Assembly (NCBI RefSeq): GCF_002237555.1
Contig: NZ_CP022540.1
Location: 4,345,001-4,409,000 of the forward strand
DNA length: 64,000 nt
Source: Antarctobacter heliothermus
GTDB lineage: Bacteria; Pseudomonadota; Alphaproteobacteria; Rhodobacterales; Rhodobacteraceae
Direction: 5' to 3'
Under the pieces are notes generated by a model. It ran no database searches and was not told where the DNA came from. It saw only the letters and a program-made list of their open reading frames with translations. The position numbers were made by a program, and so were the translations under genes. Shown one piece after another: positions 8,001-16,179 of this stretch (position 1 is the stretch's first letter; each line of letters starts with the position of its first letter).

Positions 8001-8026
8001 GCGTCACCAACTTCTGCGCATATCTC
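8001..8026 (-). repeat. Right terminal inverted repeat of the IS256 element
   Basis: Reverse complement of the left end with three differences. It is followed at once by the second copy of the 9-bp target duplication, CTGGTCGGA. Confidence 0.9.
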
Positions 8027-8086
8027 CTGGTCGGAACGGCACAGCCACTTGCCGCTATCACACTCTCGGCAGCCCCTGACAGGACT

Positions 8087-8650
8087 TCACCGAAAGATAG
8101 TGCCGGAACTAGACCCATCATTGTATATGCAGCCCAGTCTGCAAATGTAGTAATCGACCCAACACCACATCCCTGACCAGCCAGATGATCGACCATCCGA
8201 GCAACTGTTAAGCCTTTGCTCGCATCCGATTTCGCACCATAGATCTGGCAGTTCCGGGCCGCCTCCGCCCGGCACGTTTGGCGCTCGCATTGCTTGAGCA
8301 GACATGCCGTTGCCGCTGTCTGAGCAACCGCAACTACAACTTTTTTGAGGAGACGTAGACATCGCCACCAGCAGGATGTCTGAGATTGAGACCGTTAGCC
8401 GCCCACCAATCGTTATCTCAGATTTTGGATCAAGAAAAAAAACGGCGGTGTCGTGCGAGTCACTTGGAGTAGCCACATCAACGATTGAGCTTTCATCAAT
8501 CTCAATGGTTTGGCCCATCGGAGACAGGGACCTATGAATACAAATCTTCCCCTTTCCGGCAGGGCCGTTATAGCCCCGAACGCCGATTAGCGGTCGACCT
8601 TTCTTTTCTAATGATGGATGGATTCGAATGTTCTTTGCGGATTCTTCCAT
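8087..8650 (-). CDS. Cysteine-rich orphan protein with twin CX3C motif
   Basis: A 187-residue protein I do not recognise. The N-terminal 100 residues look like a beta-rich soluble domain (SLSPMGQTIEIDESS, KSEITIGGRLTVSIS). The C-terminal third is rich in Cys, Gly, Ser and Trp: KSCSCGCSDSG, then CEIGC, a further C and WC, and finally CRLGC. The two CX3C pairs are 26 residues apart, a spacing that could form a disulfide-linked helical hairpin. The ATG at 8650 is chosen for the GGAGGA 9 bases upstream. Base composition is clearly less GC-rich than neighbouring genes, and the gene stands alone beside an IS element, suggesting horizontal origin. No signal peptide is apparent. A function cannot be assigned. 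Confidence 0.6.
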   Translation of the reverse strand: MEESAKNIRIHPSLEKKGRPLIGVRGYNGPAGKGKICIHRSLSPMGQTIEIDESSIVDVATPSDSHDTAVFFLDPKSEITIGGRLTVSISDILLVAMSTSPQKSCSCGCSDSGNGMSAQAMRAPNVPGGGGPELPDLWCEIGCEQRLNSCSDGRSSGWSGMWCWVDYYICRLGCIYNDGSSSGTIFR

Positions 8651-9072
8651 TGCAATTGTCCTCCGAATTGTGAACGGGAACTGGTGTTCACAGCGGCATT
8701 CTATCACACTAACGCCATCTACGCTTCACAAGGCTGGGGAGAGATGCTGTTTCGGAGAGTGGTGTAGGTTCTGCTATCGCAGATCAGGACCTGTCGTGCG
8801 TCACACAACATTGGCCTATCTGGGGTCAAAGAGGTCCGTGCGTTCCGAAGAGCTAGTGATCCCGCTTCGACCTCCAAACCCACAAAATCCGGGCGCTTTT
8901 TGCTGCCCTGTCTATGTCATGCAGACCTGCATACGACACGCCGACCAATGCGCAAACGCCACGCGCCTCCGCACCCGCCGGGGGAGGCAAACCTTAACGG
9001 TTCGTAAAAACGCCTCTGTAAGCCATTGATTTCACTTAGGCGCAAAGCTGTCCACGCGTGGACAGCCCCAAT
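8651..9072. other. Gene-poor stretch between the cysteine-rich gene and the decarboxylase gene
   Basis: About 420 bases without a convincing gene. A 133-codon plus-strand frame (8628-9029) overlaps the start of the cysteine-rich gene in antisense and has no protein-like composition. The promoter of the minus-strand cysteine-rich gene must lie here. The only clear structure is the dispersed 72-bp element at its right end. Confidence 0.6.
8993..9064 (+). repeat. 72-bp dispersed element, copy A, ending in a 16-bp palindrome
   Basis: Aligns without gaps to 46280-46351. The blocks CTTAACG, CGTAAAAACGCCTCTGTAA, TTGATTTC and the perfect palindrome TGTCCACGCGTGGACA are conserved, with a variable 15-base segment before the palindrome. 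It sits just downstream of the stop of the minus-strand decarboxylase gene. Its nature (recombination site, regulator site or small mobile remnant) is unknown. Confidence 0.75.
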
Positions 9073-10659
9073 TCACACCAGTGCCGGGGTCATTCTGATC
9101 ACAGTCGGCCCCTCCGCCTGAAACGCCTCTACCAGCGCCGCTTGTAGCCCCTCCAGATCCGACGGCTCCACCGAGCCGGCCCCATAGGCCCGCGCGAGGG
9201 CCAGAAAATCAGGGTTCCTCGCCACCACCGCATTGGGGGCGATCTGGCTGGCCACCATACTGTCGCGGATCTCCCCCAAAGAGCCATTGTCCCAGACCAG
9301 AATAGGCAGCGGCAGGCCCAGCTCCACCGCCGTGCCCAGCTCTGGCAGGGTATATTGCAGGCCATAGTCGCCCATGATCGCACAGGTCGGCAGCCCCTTG
9401 CGCGCCACCGCCCCACCAATCGCGGCGGGCAGCGCATAGCCCAGCGTGCCAAAGCCGGACGGATGATGCCAATGGCCCGCGCGCGGCATGTCCCAGACCT
9501 CCTTGCCGCCATAGGCCAGCTGGGTCATATCCGAATAGATCATCGCATCGTCCGGCATCGCGGCCCGCAACGTCTCCGCCACCTCAACAATGCCGGGACG
9601 CTCCGCCATGATCTCGCCCCGCCAACGACGGCGCGTCTCGGCCACACGGCCCGCATCCCAACAGGCAGTCCGATCATCGTTGCGCGCCGGGATCGCGATG
9701 GTCAGTGCTTTCATCAACGCCGCCGCGTCGCCGACAAACCCCATGTCCCCAGCCCGCAAGCCTGACAGCACCTCCGGATCCAGATCCACCCGGATCGTGC
9801 GCCCCGTGTTGCCCAAGCGATCCCGCCACAGATCCACTTCGGACAGTTCCGTCCCCAAGGCCACAACCAGATCCGCCTCTGCCGCGATCCGCGCGCTATC
9901 GGGTCGTGCAAGGAACGAGCCAAAGAACAGCGGCTGATCCGCAGGCACAATGCCCCGCCCCGCATAGGTCACGAAACTGGCCGCCCCGGTCTGCTGCAAC
10001 AGCGCCGGCACATACTCGGCCCCCGCCGCCGCCCCGCCACCAAACACGAACAAGGGTTTCTCTGCCTCGGTGAGCGCATCAATCACGGCGTAGATCTGAT
10101 CGTGTGTCAGATGCGGCACCTCGGGCCGCAAGGGGGGCTCTGGCGCCGGATCGGCCAGCGCACCCAACGCCGCAATCGGCACATGCAGCGCCTTGGGCCG
10201 GGGCCGCGCGCTGGCAAATTCGCCAAAAGCCCGGTCAATCAGGGCAAAGACCGCCGTCGGATCAGAGGCCGTTTCCGACCAGTCGCACACCGTCGCGCCC
10301 GCCGCCCGCTGGTCGCGCATCTGGTGCAACTGCCCGCGCCGCGCCGCCACCTCATCCAGACAAGAGGCCAGCGCCAGCACCGGCACGCTGTCGGAATAGG
10401 CCTGCCCCAGTGCCGTCATGGCATTCACAAAACCCGGACCCGTGATCAAATAGCACACGCCCGGACGCCCCGAGGCACGGGCATAGCCATCGGCCATGAA
10501 CCCCGCCCCCTGTTCGTGCCGGGCCAGAACATGCGTGATGCCGGCCTCTTCGATGCCGCGATACATTTCGACATTGTGCACGCCGGGAATGCCAAAGATC
10601 ACCTCGACTCCACGCGCTTTCAGGGCATGGCTGATCTGTGCGCCAAGGGGTTTCTGCAT
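9073..10659 (-). CDS. ThDP-dependent acetolactate synthase-like decarboxylase
   Basis: A 528-residue thiamin-diphosphate enzyme of the acetolactate synthase/benzoylformate decarboxylase superfamily. The N-terminal ThDP domain carries the catalytic-Glu region (ARHEQGAGFMADGYARASG), the middle domain is FAD-fold-like, and the C-terminal ThDP domain has GDYGLQ and, about 30 residues on, LVWDN as metal/diphosphate motif. The HNVEMYRGIEEAGI segment resembles 5-guanidino-2-oxopentanoate decarboxylases of the arginine transaminase route, but the substrate cannot be fixed from sequence. The start codon overlaps the trkH stop in TGATG, so translation is probably coupled. An upstream in-frame ATG lies inside trkH and is rejected. 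Confidence 0.85.
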   Translation of the reverse strand: MQKPLGAQISHALKARGVEVIFGIPGVHNVEMYRGIEEAGITHVLARHEQGAGFMADGYARASGRPGVCYLITGPGFVNAMTALGQAYSDSVPVLALASCLDEVAARRGQLHQMRDQRAAGATVCDWSETASDPTAVFALIDRAFGEFASARPRPKALHVPIAALGALADPAPEPPLRPEVPHLTHDQIYAVIDALTEAEKPLFVFGGGAAAGAEYVPALLQQTGAASFVTYAGRGIVPADQPLFFGSFLARPDSARIAAEADLVVALGTELSEVDLWRDRLGNTGRTIRVDLDPEVLSGLRAGDMGFVGDAAALMKALTIAIPARNDDRTACWDAGRVAETRRRWRGEIMAERPGIVEVAETLRAAMPDDAMIYSDMTQLAYGGKEVWDMPRAGHWHHPSGFGTLGYALPAAIGGAVARKGLPTCAIMGDYGLQYTLPELGTAVELGLPLPILVWDNGSLGEIRDSMVASQIAPNAVVARNPDFLALARAYGAGSVEPSDLEGLQAALVEAFQAEGPTVIRMTPALV

Positions 10660-12107
10660 CAGGCCCTCCAAAAGCCAATTGTGAACAGGGCAAAGACGGC
10701 CAGCAGTTCCAGCCGCCCGACCAGCATGGCAAAAGTCAGGATCCATTTTGCCGTGTCGCTGAGACCAGCAAAGTTGCCGGTCGGACCGATCTTATCCCCC
10801 AGCCCCGGTCCGATATTGGCGATCGCCGTGGCCGCCCCGGAAACAGAGGTGATGAAATCCAGCCCCGTCAGGCTGAGTGCGACAGACAGCACCCCCAGCG
10901 TGACGACAAAGAAAACAAAAAAGCTCATGACCGAACTCATGACATCCGGGCCCACCGGGCGCCCCTCGTAACGCGGAACGAAAACACCGTGTGGGGCACG
11001 AATACGGCGCAACTGCACCCGGATCGAGGCGAACAACAGTTGATACCGAAAAATCTTGACCGAACAGGCGGTCGATCCCGCACAGCCGCCAATCAACCCG
11101 ATGAAAAAGAACATCGCCACAAGGAACGGCCCCCAAGTCATGTAGTCGACGCTGGAAAAGCCGGTGCCCGTCATGATCGAGGTGATATTGAACAGGGCTT
11201 CGCGCACGGCCTGTTCCGGATGGTGTGGAAAAATCGACAATAAGATAGAGGCGGTGACGACAACCAACACAGCGATGATGGTCACAAACGTCACAACCTG
11301 ACTGTCCCGGAACAAAACAAAACGGTGCCCGGCAACCATCTGGACGTAGCGGACAAAAGGCAGCGCCGCGAGCACCATAAAGACCGAGGCGACGTACTCT
11401 GCCGGACCTGCAAAGACTGCAAAAGAGACATCGTAATTGGCGAAACCGCCGGTGGACACGGTGGTCATCGCGTGCACCGTCGCGTCAAAGGCGTTCATCC
11501 CGCAAAACAGGTAGAAGATCGTGCAGAACAGCGTGAGCGAAATGTAGATCGACGAGATCGACGCCGAGATTTGCGTCGCACGGGGCAGGATCTTGCCCAT
11601 CGTGTCAAACGCCTCAGACCGAAAAATCTGCATCCCGCCGACCCGCAGTTCGGGTAGAAAAACCATGGCGACAACGATGATGCCGATCCCCCCCAGCCAT
11701 TGCAGCAACCCGCGCCACAGCAACAGCCCTTTGGGAAGATCGTCGAGGCCAGTAAAGACGGTCGACCCGGTGGTGGTCAGCCCCGACATGGCCTCGAACA
11801 GCGCGTCCGTATAACTGGCGTCTGTGGCGCCCAGAACAAACGGCAAGGCACCAAAGACCGGCAGAGCGACCCAAACCCCAGTGGTCAACAAAAAGGTCTG
11901 CTGAAGGGTCAAGCCCTCTTTGACCGCGTTGGAGCAGGCCAATGACGTCAGCCCGCCCGCCAGAATGGTGATTGAGGCGCTTTCCAGAAAAACTGGCCAT
12001 TCGCCACGGCCTTCGGCCAGATCGACCACAAGGGGCAACAGCATGGTGCCACCTAGACAGGCGACCAACAGGCCAATCACATAGGCGACAGGACGTACAT
12101 CGAACAT
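10659..12107 (-). CDS. trkH: TrkH-family potassium uptake membrane subunit
   Basis: Inner-membrane K+ translocating subunit, 482 residues, with the four pore-loop repeats of the TrkH/KtrB superfamily: LTTTGSTVF, TVSTGGFANY, MTGTGFSSVD and GGCAGSTACSVKI. About ten membrane segments are visible and the length is normal for TrkH. Transport normally needs the NAD-binding TrkA subunit, which is not in this window. It is followed with a 1-base overlap by the ThDP enzyme, an unexpected partner. No obvious regulator lies upstream; the next gene is a small DUF1127-like ORF about 90 bases away on the same strand. Confidence 0.93.
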   Translation of the reverse strand: MFDVRPVAYVIGLLVACLGGTMLLPLVVDLAEGRGEWPVFLESASITILAGGLTSLACSNAVKEGLTLQQTFLLTTGVWVALPVFGALPFVLGATDASYTDALFEAMSGLTTTGSTVFTGLDDLPKGLLLWRGLLQWLGGIGIIVVAMVFLPELRVGGMQIFRSEAFDTMGKILPRATQISASISSIYISLTLFCTIFYLFCGMNAFDATVHAMTTVSTGGFANYDVSFAVFAGPAEYVASVFMVLAALPFVRYVQMVAGHRFVLFRDSQVVTFVTIIAVLVVVTASILLSIFPHHPEQAVREALFNITSIMTGTGFSSVDYMTWGPFLVAMFFFIGLIGGCAGSTACSVKIFRYQLLFASIRVQLRRIRAPHGVFVPRYEGRPVGPDVMSSVMSFFVFFVVTLGVLSVALSLTGLDFITSVSGAATAIANIGPGLGDKIGPTGNFAGLSDTAKWILTFAMLVGRLELLAVFALFTIGFWRA

Positions 12108-12200
12108 GAAGGCGAGCGTTGGCCTGACCGCGCGGGACTGTCAAGCATACGGGTTACAACTGAGCGCCAGATCACGGTAACTGTCCCCGCCAGACGTTGA

Positions 12201-12428
12201 TCAAGCAGCCAGAAGATCGCGAAAGACAAACGGTAGAATGTCGTCCCGACGGATACCAAGGCTGGCCAGTTCGGCGTCGCTTGCGCATTCCAACGTGATG
12301 ATCTGGCGTAACCGGGCACGGCGCAGTTGGGCCGGGTTTAGCCCGAACCCTACTTCAGACAGATAAACGTCAATCCGGGTGTTGAGAGACCTGTGGCCCA
12401 TTCCGATCTGGATATTGTCGCGCGTCAT
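12201..12428 (-). CDS. DUF1127-like small protein
   Basis: A 75-residue protein whose second half (LRQIITLECASDAELASLGIRRDDILPFVFRDLL) follows the DUF1127/YjiS pattern of an acidic-Leu 'AELASLGIRRDDI' motif. The N-terminal half lacks the Arg-rich helix of the copy at the hairpin array, so it is a divergent member. The ATG has AAGGAAAGG about 10 bases upstream. No CCUCCUCCC hairpins follow it. It may be cotranscribed with trkH. Family assignment is moderately sure; function is unknown. Confidence 0.7.
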   Translation of the reverse strand: MTRDNIQIGMGHRSLNTRIDVYLSEVGFGLNPAQLRRARLRQIITLECASDAELASLGIRRDDILPFVFRDLLAA

Positions 12429-12582
12429 GACTGGAAACCTTTCCTTCTTACGGTCGGTTTCCTCCCTGTGCGGAGATTGCCACAGAACCCCTGACCAAGC
12501 TATGAATGGGAATTACAATGCCGTGAGGCCCGGTGCGCTGCTCAAAGTCGCGGCATCCGTTGCCCGGGTGCCGCGAAAATCA

Positions 12583-13683
12583 TCATCCGACATGAAAGAG
12601 CGTCGAGAACAGTTTAGGGTCAAGACTGTCGGCGGCAAACAGATCGCCCTCTGTCAGGACAGAGACCGCATCATGGCTGTGCAGACTTTCTTGATGGCTG
12701 GCCACAACGCGATAGTCGCCCACCCGTTCGTCCGCCTGCAATTGTTCCGCAAATAGGCGCGCTGCGTCTTCGACAAAGATCGGGTTTGCGGCGTTCAGCT
12801 CTGCAAAGGCCTGTTCGTCTTCACGTTTGACCATAACTTGCGTTTCTGTCGGCACGGCGCGGCGGCACATGTCCACCACATCTTCAAACCACAGGCAATC
12901 GCCTTCACGCAGCTCGACCGAAATCCTCGCAACCGACCGCTGCGAATGCGGCGTTGCCAGTTGACCGCGGGTCTGACGGGCATGTTCGCTAAGTTCCAGC
13001 GAGCAGGGACAGGTCGACGAATAGACATAGTCAAGATGCATGACCTTGCGGCGCACCCCGTCCCGTTCGACCAATTCCAGCGCGATGTCGTAGTACTGAT
13101 AGCCGGACAGGCCGGACCGCAGGCTGTCCACCTTCATCGGAAAGGAAAAGCGCATGTTGATCCGTGCGTCAAAGCTTTCGAGGTCGGACTTGTAGTCGTC
13201 CAGCGCGGCCTCGATCACCTCAAAGCTAAAGGTTTTCTCCGCATGGGCATAAAAGGACCGCATGATGCGGCTCATGTTGATGCCCTTTTTGTCCGCCTCA
13301 AGGCTGACCGTACCCGTCACCGAGGTTTCCAACCGCAAGTCGCCATTGTCTCGTGTGCGATACTGGATCGGCAGGCGAAAGTTGGAGATGCCGACATGCT
13401 GGATGGCACGGTTTGCCCCCCGGATCAGAGAGGACGGGCCATTCTGCAGATCCGGCAACGTGTCCTTATAGGCGGCATCGACGCTGAAACCCTCAGGGTA
13501 TACGCGCGCAAACGCCGGATAGGTTTCTGGCGTGGCGTCGGGCGTCAAGCGCCCGACAATCGGATCCAGCGCCGCAATTTCGGCGTCATGCGCCTTGGAC
13601 GCCCAGCGCCGTAGCAGCGCCAGCGCCTCTGCCGCCTCTTCCTTGCTGGGTTTCCGGTCGATGGCCGGTGTGTGGATATTCAT
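12583..13683 (-). CDS. folE2: GTP cyclohydrolase FolE2 (type IB)
   Basis: Converts GTP to 7,8-dihydroneopterin triphosphate, the first step of folate and queuosine-precursor synthesis. It belongs to the COG1469 family, unrelated in sequence length to classical FolE. The protein has 366 residues, with the metal/catalytic Cys in YSSTCPCSLELSEHARQ and the conserved Glu/His regions SQRSVARISVEL and ASHQESLHSHDAV. The ATG at 13683 follows GAGGTGG; eight further in-frame residues upstream are less likely. FolE2 is metal-promiscuous and in other bacteria often substitutes for zinc-dependent FolE; no Zur site was recognised here. It lies downstream of metZ on the same strand, about 130 bases away. 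Confidence 0.92.
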   Translation of the reverse strand: MNIHTPAIDRKPSKEEAAEALALLRRWASKAHDAEIAALDPIVGRLTPDATPETYPAFARVYPEGFSVDAAYKDTLPDLQNGPSSLIRGANRAIQHVGISNFRLPIQYRTRDNGDLRLETSVTGTVSLEADKKGINMSRIMRSFYAHAEKTFSFEVIEAALDDYKSDLESFDARINMRFSFPMKVDSLRSGLSGYQYYDIALELVERDGVRRKVMHLDYVYSSTCPCSLELSEHARQTRGQLATPHSQRSVARISVELREGDCLWFEDVVDMCRRAVPTETQVMVKREDEQAFAELNAANPIFVEDAARLFAEQLQADERVGDYRVVASHQESLHSHDAVSVLTEGDLFAADSLDPKLFSTLFHVG

Positions 13684-13810
13684 GTCAGGTCCACCTCTTT
13701 CGCGCATGTCCTACACCTTGAGACCTAAGAACTGTTTAGCACAATTCCAATCTCAACCACATATACGTCATCGGCATCCGATCGGATCATTCACAGACGG
13801 CACTGGATCG

Positions 13811-15004
13811 TCAAACTACGTCCAAGGCCTGTTTCACATCGCGAACAATGTCGGCCGGATCCTCGATCCCGACCGACAGACGGATCATCCCGTCACCGAT
13901 GCCCAGCGAGGCGCGTTGTTCCGGCTTTAACCGCTGATGGGTTGTCGTGGCCGGATGAGTAGCGATGGATTTCGCATCCCCGAGATTGTTCGAGATGATC
14001 ACGATCTGCAAAGCGTTCAGCAGGCGAAATGCCGCCTCCTTGCCGCCGACCACTTCGAAGGACACCAGCGTGCCGCCGGCCCCCAACTGGCGCTGGACCA
14101 GTGCGTGTTGTGGGTGGCTGGCATGGCCGGGATAGATCATCCGCGACACCTTGGGGTGGTCTGCCAGCGCCTCTGCCAGCGCCACGGCACCCTCTGTCTG
14201 GGCGCGCACACGCAGGCCCACGGTTTCCAACCCTTTGAGCATGATCCACGCGTTGAACGGGCTCATCGAGCCGCCTGTGTGCTTCATGTAGGGTTCCACG
14301 ACGCCGCGGATGTGTTCCCGCGTTCCCAGGATCACACCGCCCAGACAGCGGCCCTGCCCGTCGACGTGTTTGGTTGTGGAATAGACAACCAGATCCGCGC
14401 CTTGTGCGATGGCCTTGGAGTAAACTGGCGTCGAAAAGACGTTGTCGACAACTACAGTCGCCCCCACCTTGTGGGCCAGCGCGGCCACGGCCTCTATGTC
14501 GACCAGTTCCAGTGTCGGGTTGGACATGCTCTCGAAAAAGACCGCCTTGGTCTCCGGGCGGAGCGCTGCCTCCCACTGGGCCAGATCGGCGCCATCGACA
14601 AATGTCACCTCGACCCCGTAGCGTGTCAGAACGTCCTCAAGGATATACAGACACGACCCGAACAGCGCGCGGGCGGACACCACATGGTCCCCCGCCTTTA
14701 ACATAGACGTCAGCGCGCCATTGACCGCCGCCATGCCAGACGCACAGGCAAACCCGTCTTCAGCCCCTTCGAGCAGCGCCATGCGCTCTTCGAACATGGC
14801 GACCGTCGGATTGCCGTAGCGGGCATAGATAAATTCATCCTCACCCGCCTTCAGAAAGCGCGCTTCTGCCGCCTCAGCGGTGTCATAGACAAACCCCTGC
14901 GTCAGAAAGATCGCTTCGCTGACCTCTCCCCACTGGCTGCGTTTGGTACCACCGTGCACGAGGTTGGTTGCCTTGCCAAAAGGTTGGCCGTTGTCAATTG
15001 TCAT
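13811..15004 (-). CDS. metZ: O-succinylhomoserine sulfhydrylase
   Basis: PLP enzyme of the Cys/Met metabolism family, 397 residues, making homocysteine from O-succinylhomoserine and sulfide. PLP-site elements are visible: ASGMAAVNGAL for phosphate binding, VDNVFSTPVY with the ring-contacting Asp, and the Schiff-base Lys in VVYSTTKHVDGQGR. The ATG at 15004 follows GGGAGAG; the longer frame upstream runs through the riboswitch and is spurious. The leader contains a SAM-II aptamer and a terminator-like hairpin, so expression is expected to fall when S-adenosylmethionine is high. Confidence 0.93.
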   Translation of the reverse strand: MTIDNGQPFGKATNLVHGGTKRSQWGEVSEAIFLTQGFVYDTAEAAEARFLKAGEDEFIYARYGNPTVAMFEERMALLEGAEDGFACASGMAAVNGALTSMLKAGDHVVSARALFGSCLYILEDVLTRYGVEVTFVDGADLAQWEAALRPETKAVFFESMSNPTLELVDIEAVAALAHKVGATVVVDNVFSTPVYSKAIAQGADLVVYSTTKHVDGQGRCLGGVILGTREHIRGVVEPYMKHTGGSMSPFNAWIMLKGLETVGLRVRAQTEGAVALAEALADHPKVSRMIYPGHASHPQHALVQRQLGAGGTLVSFEVVGGKEAAFRLLNALQIVIISNNLGDAKSIATHPATTTHQRLKPEQRASLGIGDGMIRLSVGIEDPADIVRDVKQALDVV

Positions 15005-15019
15005 GGGTTCTCTCCCAAC

Positions 15020-15056
15020 AAAAAAGCCCCGATCGCGGTCAAGCGAAAGGAGCCTT
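15020..15056 (-). terminator. Terminator-like expression platform in the metZ leader
   Basis: On the minus strand AAG(G)CTCC pairs with GGGGCTT, with an inner TCGC/GCGA helix and a TTGACC loop, followed by six T. It lies between the SAM-II aptamer and the metZ ribosome-binding site, so it could couple ligand binding to premature termination. Confidence 0.6.
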
Positions 15057-15063
15057 CCGTCTG

Positions 15064-15133
15064 ACCTCTTTAGCGGAATTTCAAGGGGCGATGCCCTTTG
15101 TGGCCCGCAATCCGGTAAACAAATCGCCACGCC
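15064..15133 (-). promoter_or_regulatory. SAM-II (SAM-alpha) riboswitch upstream of metZ
   Basis: On the minus strand the leader reads GTGGC, GATTTGTTTACCGGATTGC, then GCCAC, and 25-30 bases later CGCTAAAGAGG. This is the SAM-II consensus: P1 helix GTGGC/GCCAC, the conserved GATTT..ACCG..TTGC core, and the 3' GCTAAAgAGG strand that forms the pseudoknot. SAM-II elements are typical of alphaproteobacterial methionine genes. SAM-V shares this core, so that subtype is the alternative. Confidence 0.85.
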
Positions 15134-15252
15134 GATTGGCATAGAGACGTTAAAAACACATTGCAAGAGCGTCACGTCAATGTAACCGGACCTTCACGAA
15201 TTCGTCGCAGCCTTGGCTTAGCTCCTCGCACAAGATGTAGTGGGACGTTGCA

Positions 15253-16179
15253 ATGCCAATGCTATGCGTCACCGTGACGGATTCCGACCCTCGCCTGCAT
15301 GGCGATGATGTACCCTTGCAGCCCGCCCTTGCCGCTGCTCTTGCGGCGGACTCCGGGCCGGTCACCATCATGGTGCATGGGTACAAGTACCAGCCGGGGC
15401 ACCCTATCCATTGCCCGCACGGCACACTGATGTCGCCAGAGCCGCGCAATGGCGACTGGAAGATTGTCAGCTGGCCAGAGCGGCTGGGACTGCATGGGCA
15501 GCGCGGACAGGGTCTGGCAATCTCTTTTGGCTGGCGGGCACGCGGGTCGATTTGGGCGGCGCACCGGCGGGCCGAGGCGGCTGGCCATGCGCTGGCCGCG
15601 CTTGTCCGCGAAATCCGTCAATACGCCCCCACCCGCAGAATCAATGTCGTCGCGCATTCTCTGGGCGCACGGGTGGCGCTGACTGCGATACGCGTCGGCC
15701 CTTGTGGCGCGATCACGCGCGCAGTTCTGCTGGCGGCGGCAGAATACGGCGAGATCGCGTCACAGACGCTGGACAGCCCGTCCGGGCGGCTGACAGAGGT
15801 GCTCAACGTCACCACGCGCGAAAACGATCTTTATGATTTCATGCTGGAATGCCTCGTGCCCCCGCAGCGGCGGGGCGATCGGATGCTGGGCCATGGCGGC
15901 CTGCGTCACCCGCGCCTCGTCACCCTGCAATTGGACGACACCCGCAGCCTTGCTGCGCTGCGCCATGCGGGCTTTCCGATTGCTGCGCCAGAGCGATTGA
16001 TCTGCCACTGGTCGCCCTACCTGCGGAAAGGGGTCTTTCCGCTCTACCGCGCCGTCCTGACTGGAGCGATGCCGCTGGATCGGCTGCGCGCGCTCTTGCC
16101 GGACGACTGCGCACCGCGCTGGTCGCGACTGCGACTACGCCTGCCCCGTCCGCAACCCCGACTGCTGCCCGCAGAGTGA
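15253..16179 (+). CDS. Alpha/beta hydrolase
   Basis: A 308-residue alpha/beta hydrolase without signal peptide. An oxyanion-hole segment (TIMVHGYKYQPG, about residues 38-49) precedes the nucleophile elbow NVVAHSLGARVAL (Ser136). Candidate acid and His residues lie in TTRENDLYDF and GGLRHP. The C-terminus is Arg/Pro-rich. The substrate is unknown; the size and the HGYK-type loop recall DUF900-type hydrolases. The start at 15253 has only a weak ribosome site (GGGACG), and a second in-frame ATG follows two codons later. It is divergent from metZ, with the riboswitch in between. Confidence 0.8.
   Translation: MPMLCVTVTDSDPRLHGDDVPLQPALAAALAADSGPVTIMVHGYKYQPGHPIHCPHGTLMSPEPRNGDWKIVSWPERLGLHGQRGQGLAISFGWRARGSIWAAHRRAEAAGHALAALVREIRQYAPTRRINVVAHSLGARVALTAIRVGPCGAITRAVLLAAAEYGEIASQTLDSPSGRLTEVLNVTTRENDLYDFMLECLVPPQRRGDRMLGHGGLRHPRLVTLQLDDTRSLAALRHAGFPIAAPERLICHWSPYLRKGVFPLYRAVLTGAMPLDRLRALLPDDCAPRWSRLRLRLPRPQPRLLPAE

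Larger units (their letters stand above)
6651..8026 (+). mobile_element. IS256-family insertion sequence, complete
   Basis: A 1376-bp element with one transposase gene. The terminal inverted repeats (26 bp: GAGATATGCGC, two mismatched bases, AAGTTGGTGA, one mismatch, GC) lie at 6651-6676 and 8001-8026. The element is flanked by a perfect 9-bp direct repeat, CTGGTCGGA, at 6642-6650 and 8027-8035, which fits the 8-9 bp target duplications of IS256 elements. Intact ends, an intact transposase and an undecayed target duplication suggest a recent, possibly active insertion. It lies between the valS terminator and an orphan cysteine-rich gene and does not clearly break a recognisable gene. Confidence 0.93.

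Noticed and set aside
7981..8196. Alternative minus-strand frame over the end of the cysteine-rich gene, running into the IS element
   Set aside because: More hydrophobic but without a ribosome site; the cysteine-rich frame has the GGAGG site and a patterned cysteine arrangement. It also crosses the insertion junction.
8628..9029. 133-codon plus-strand frame in the gene-poor stretch
   Set aside because: No ribosome site, no recognisable domain, and its start overlaps the cysteine-rich gene in antisense.
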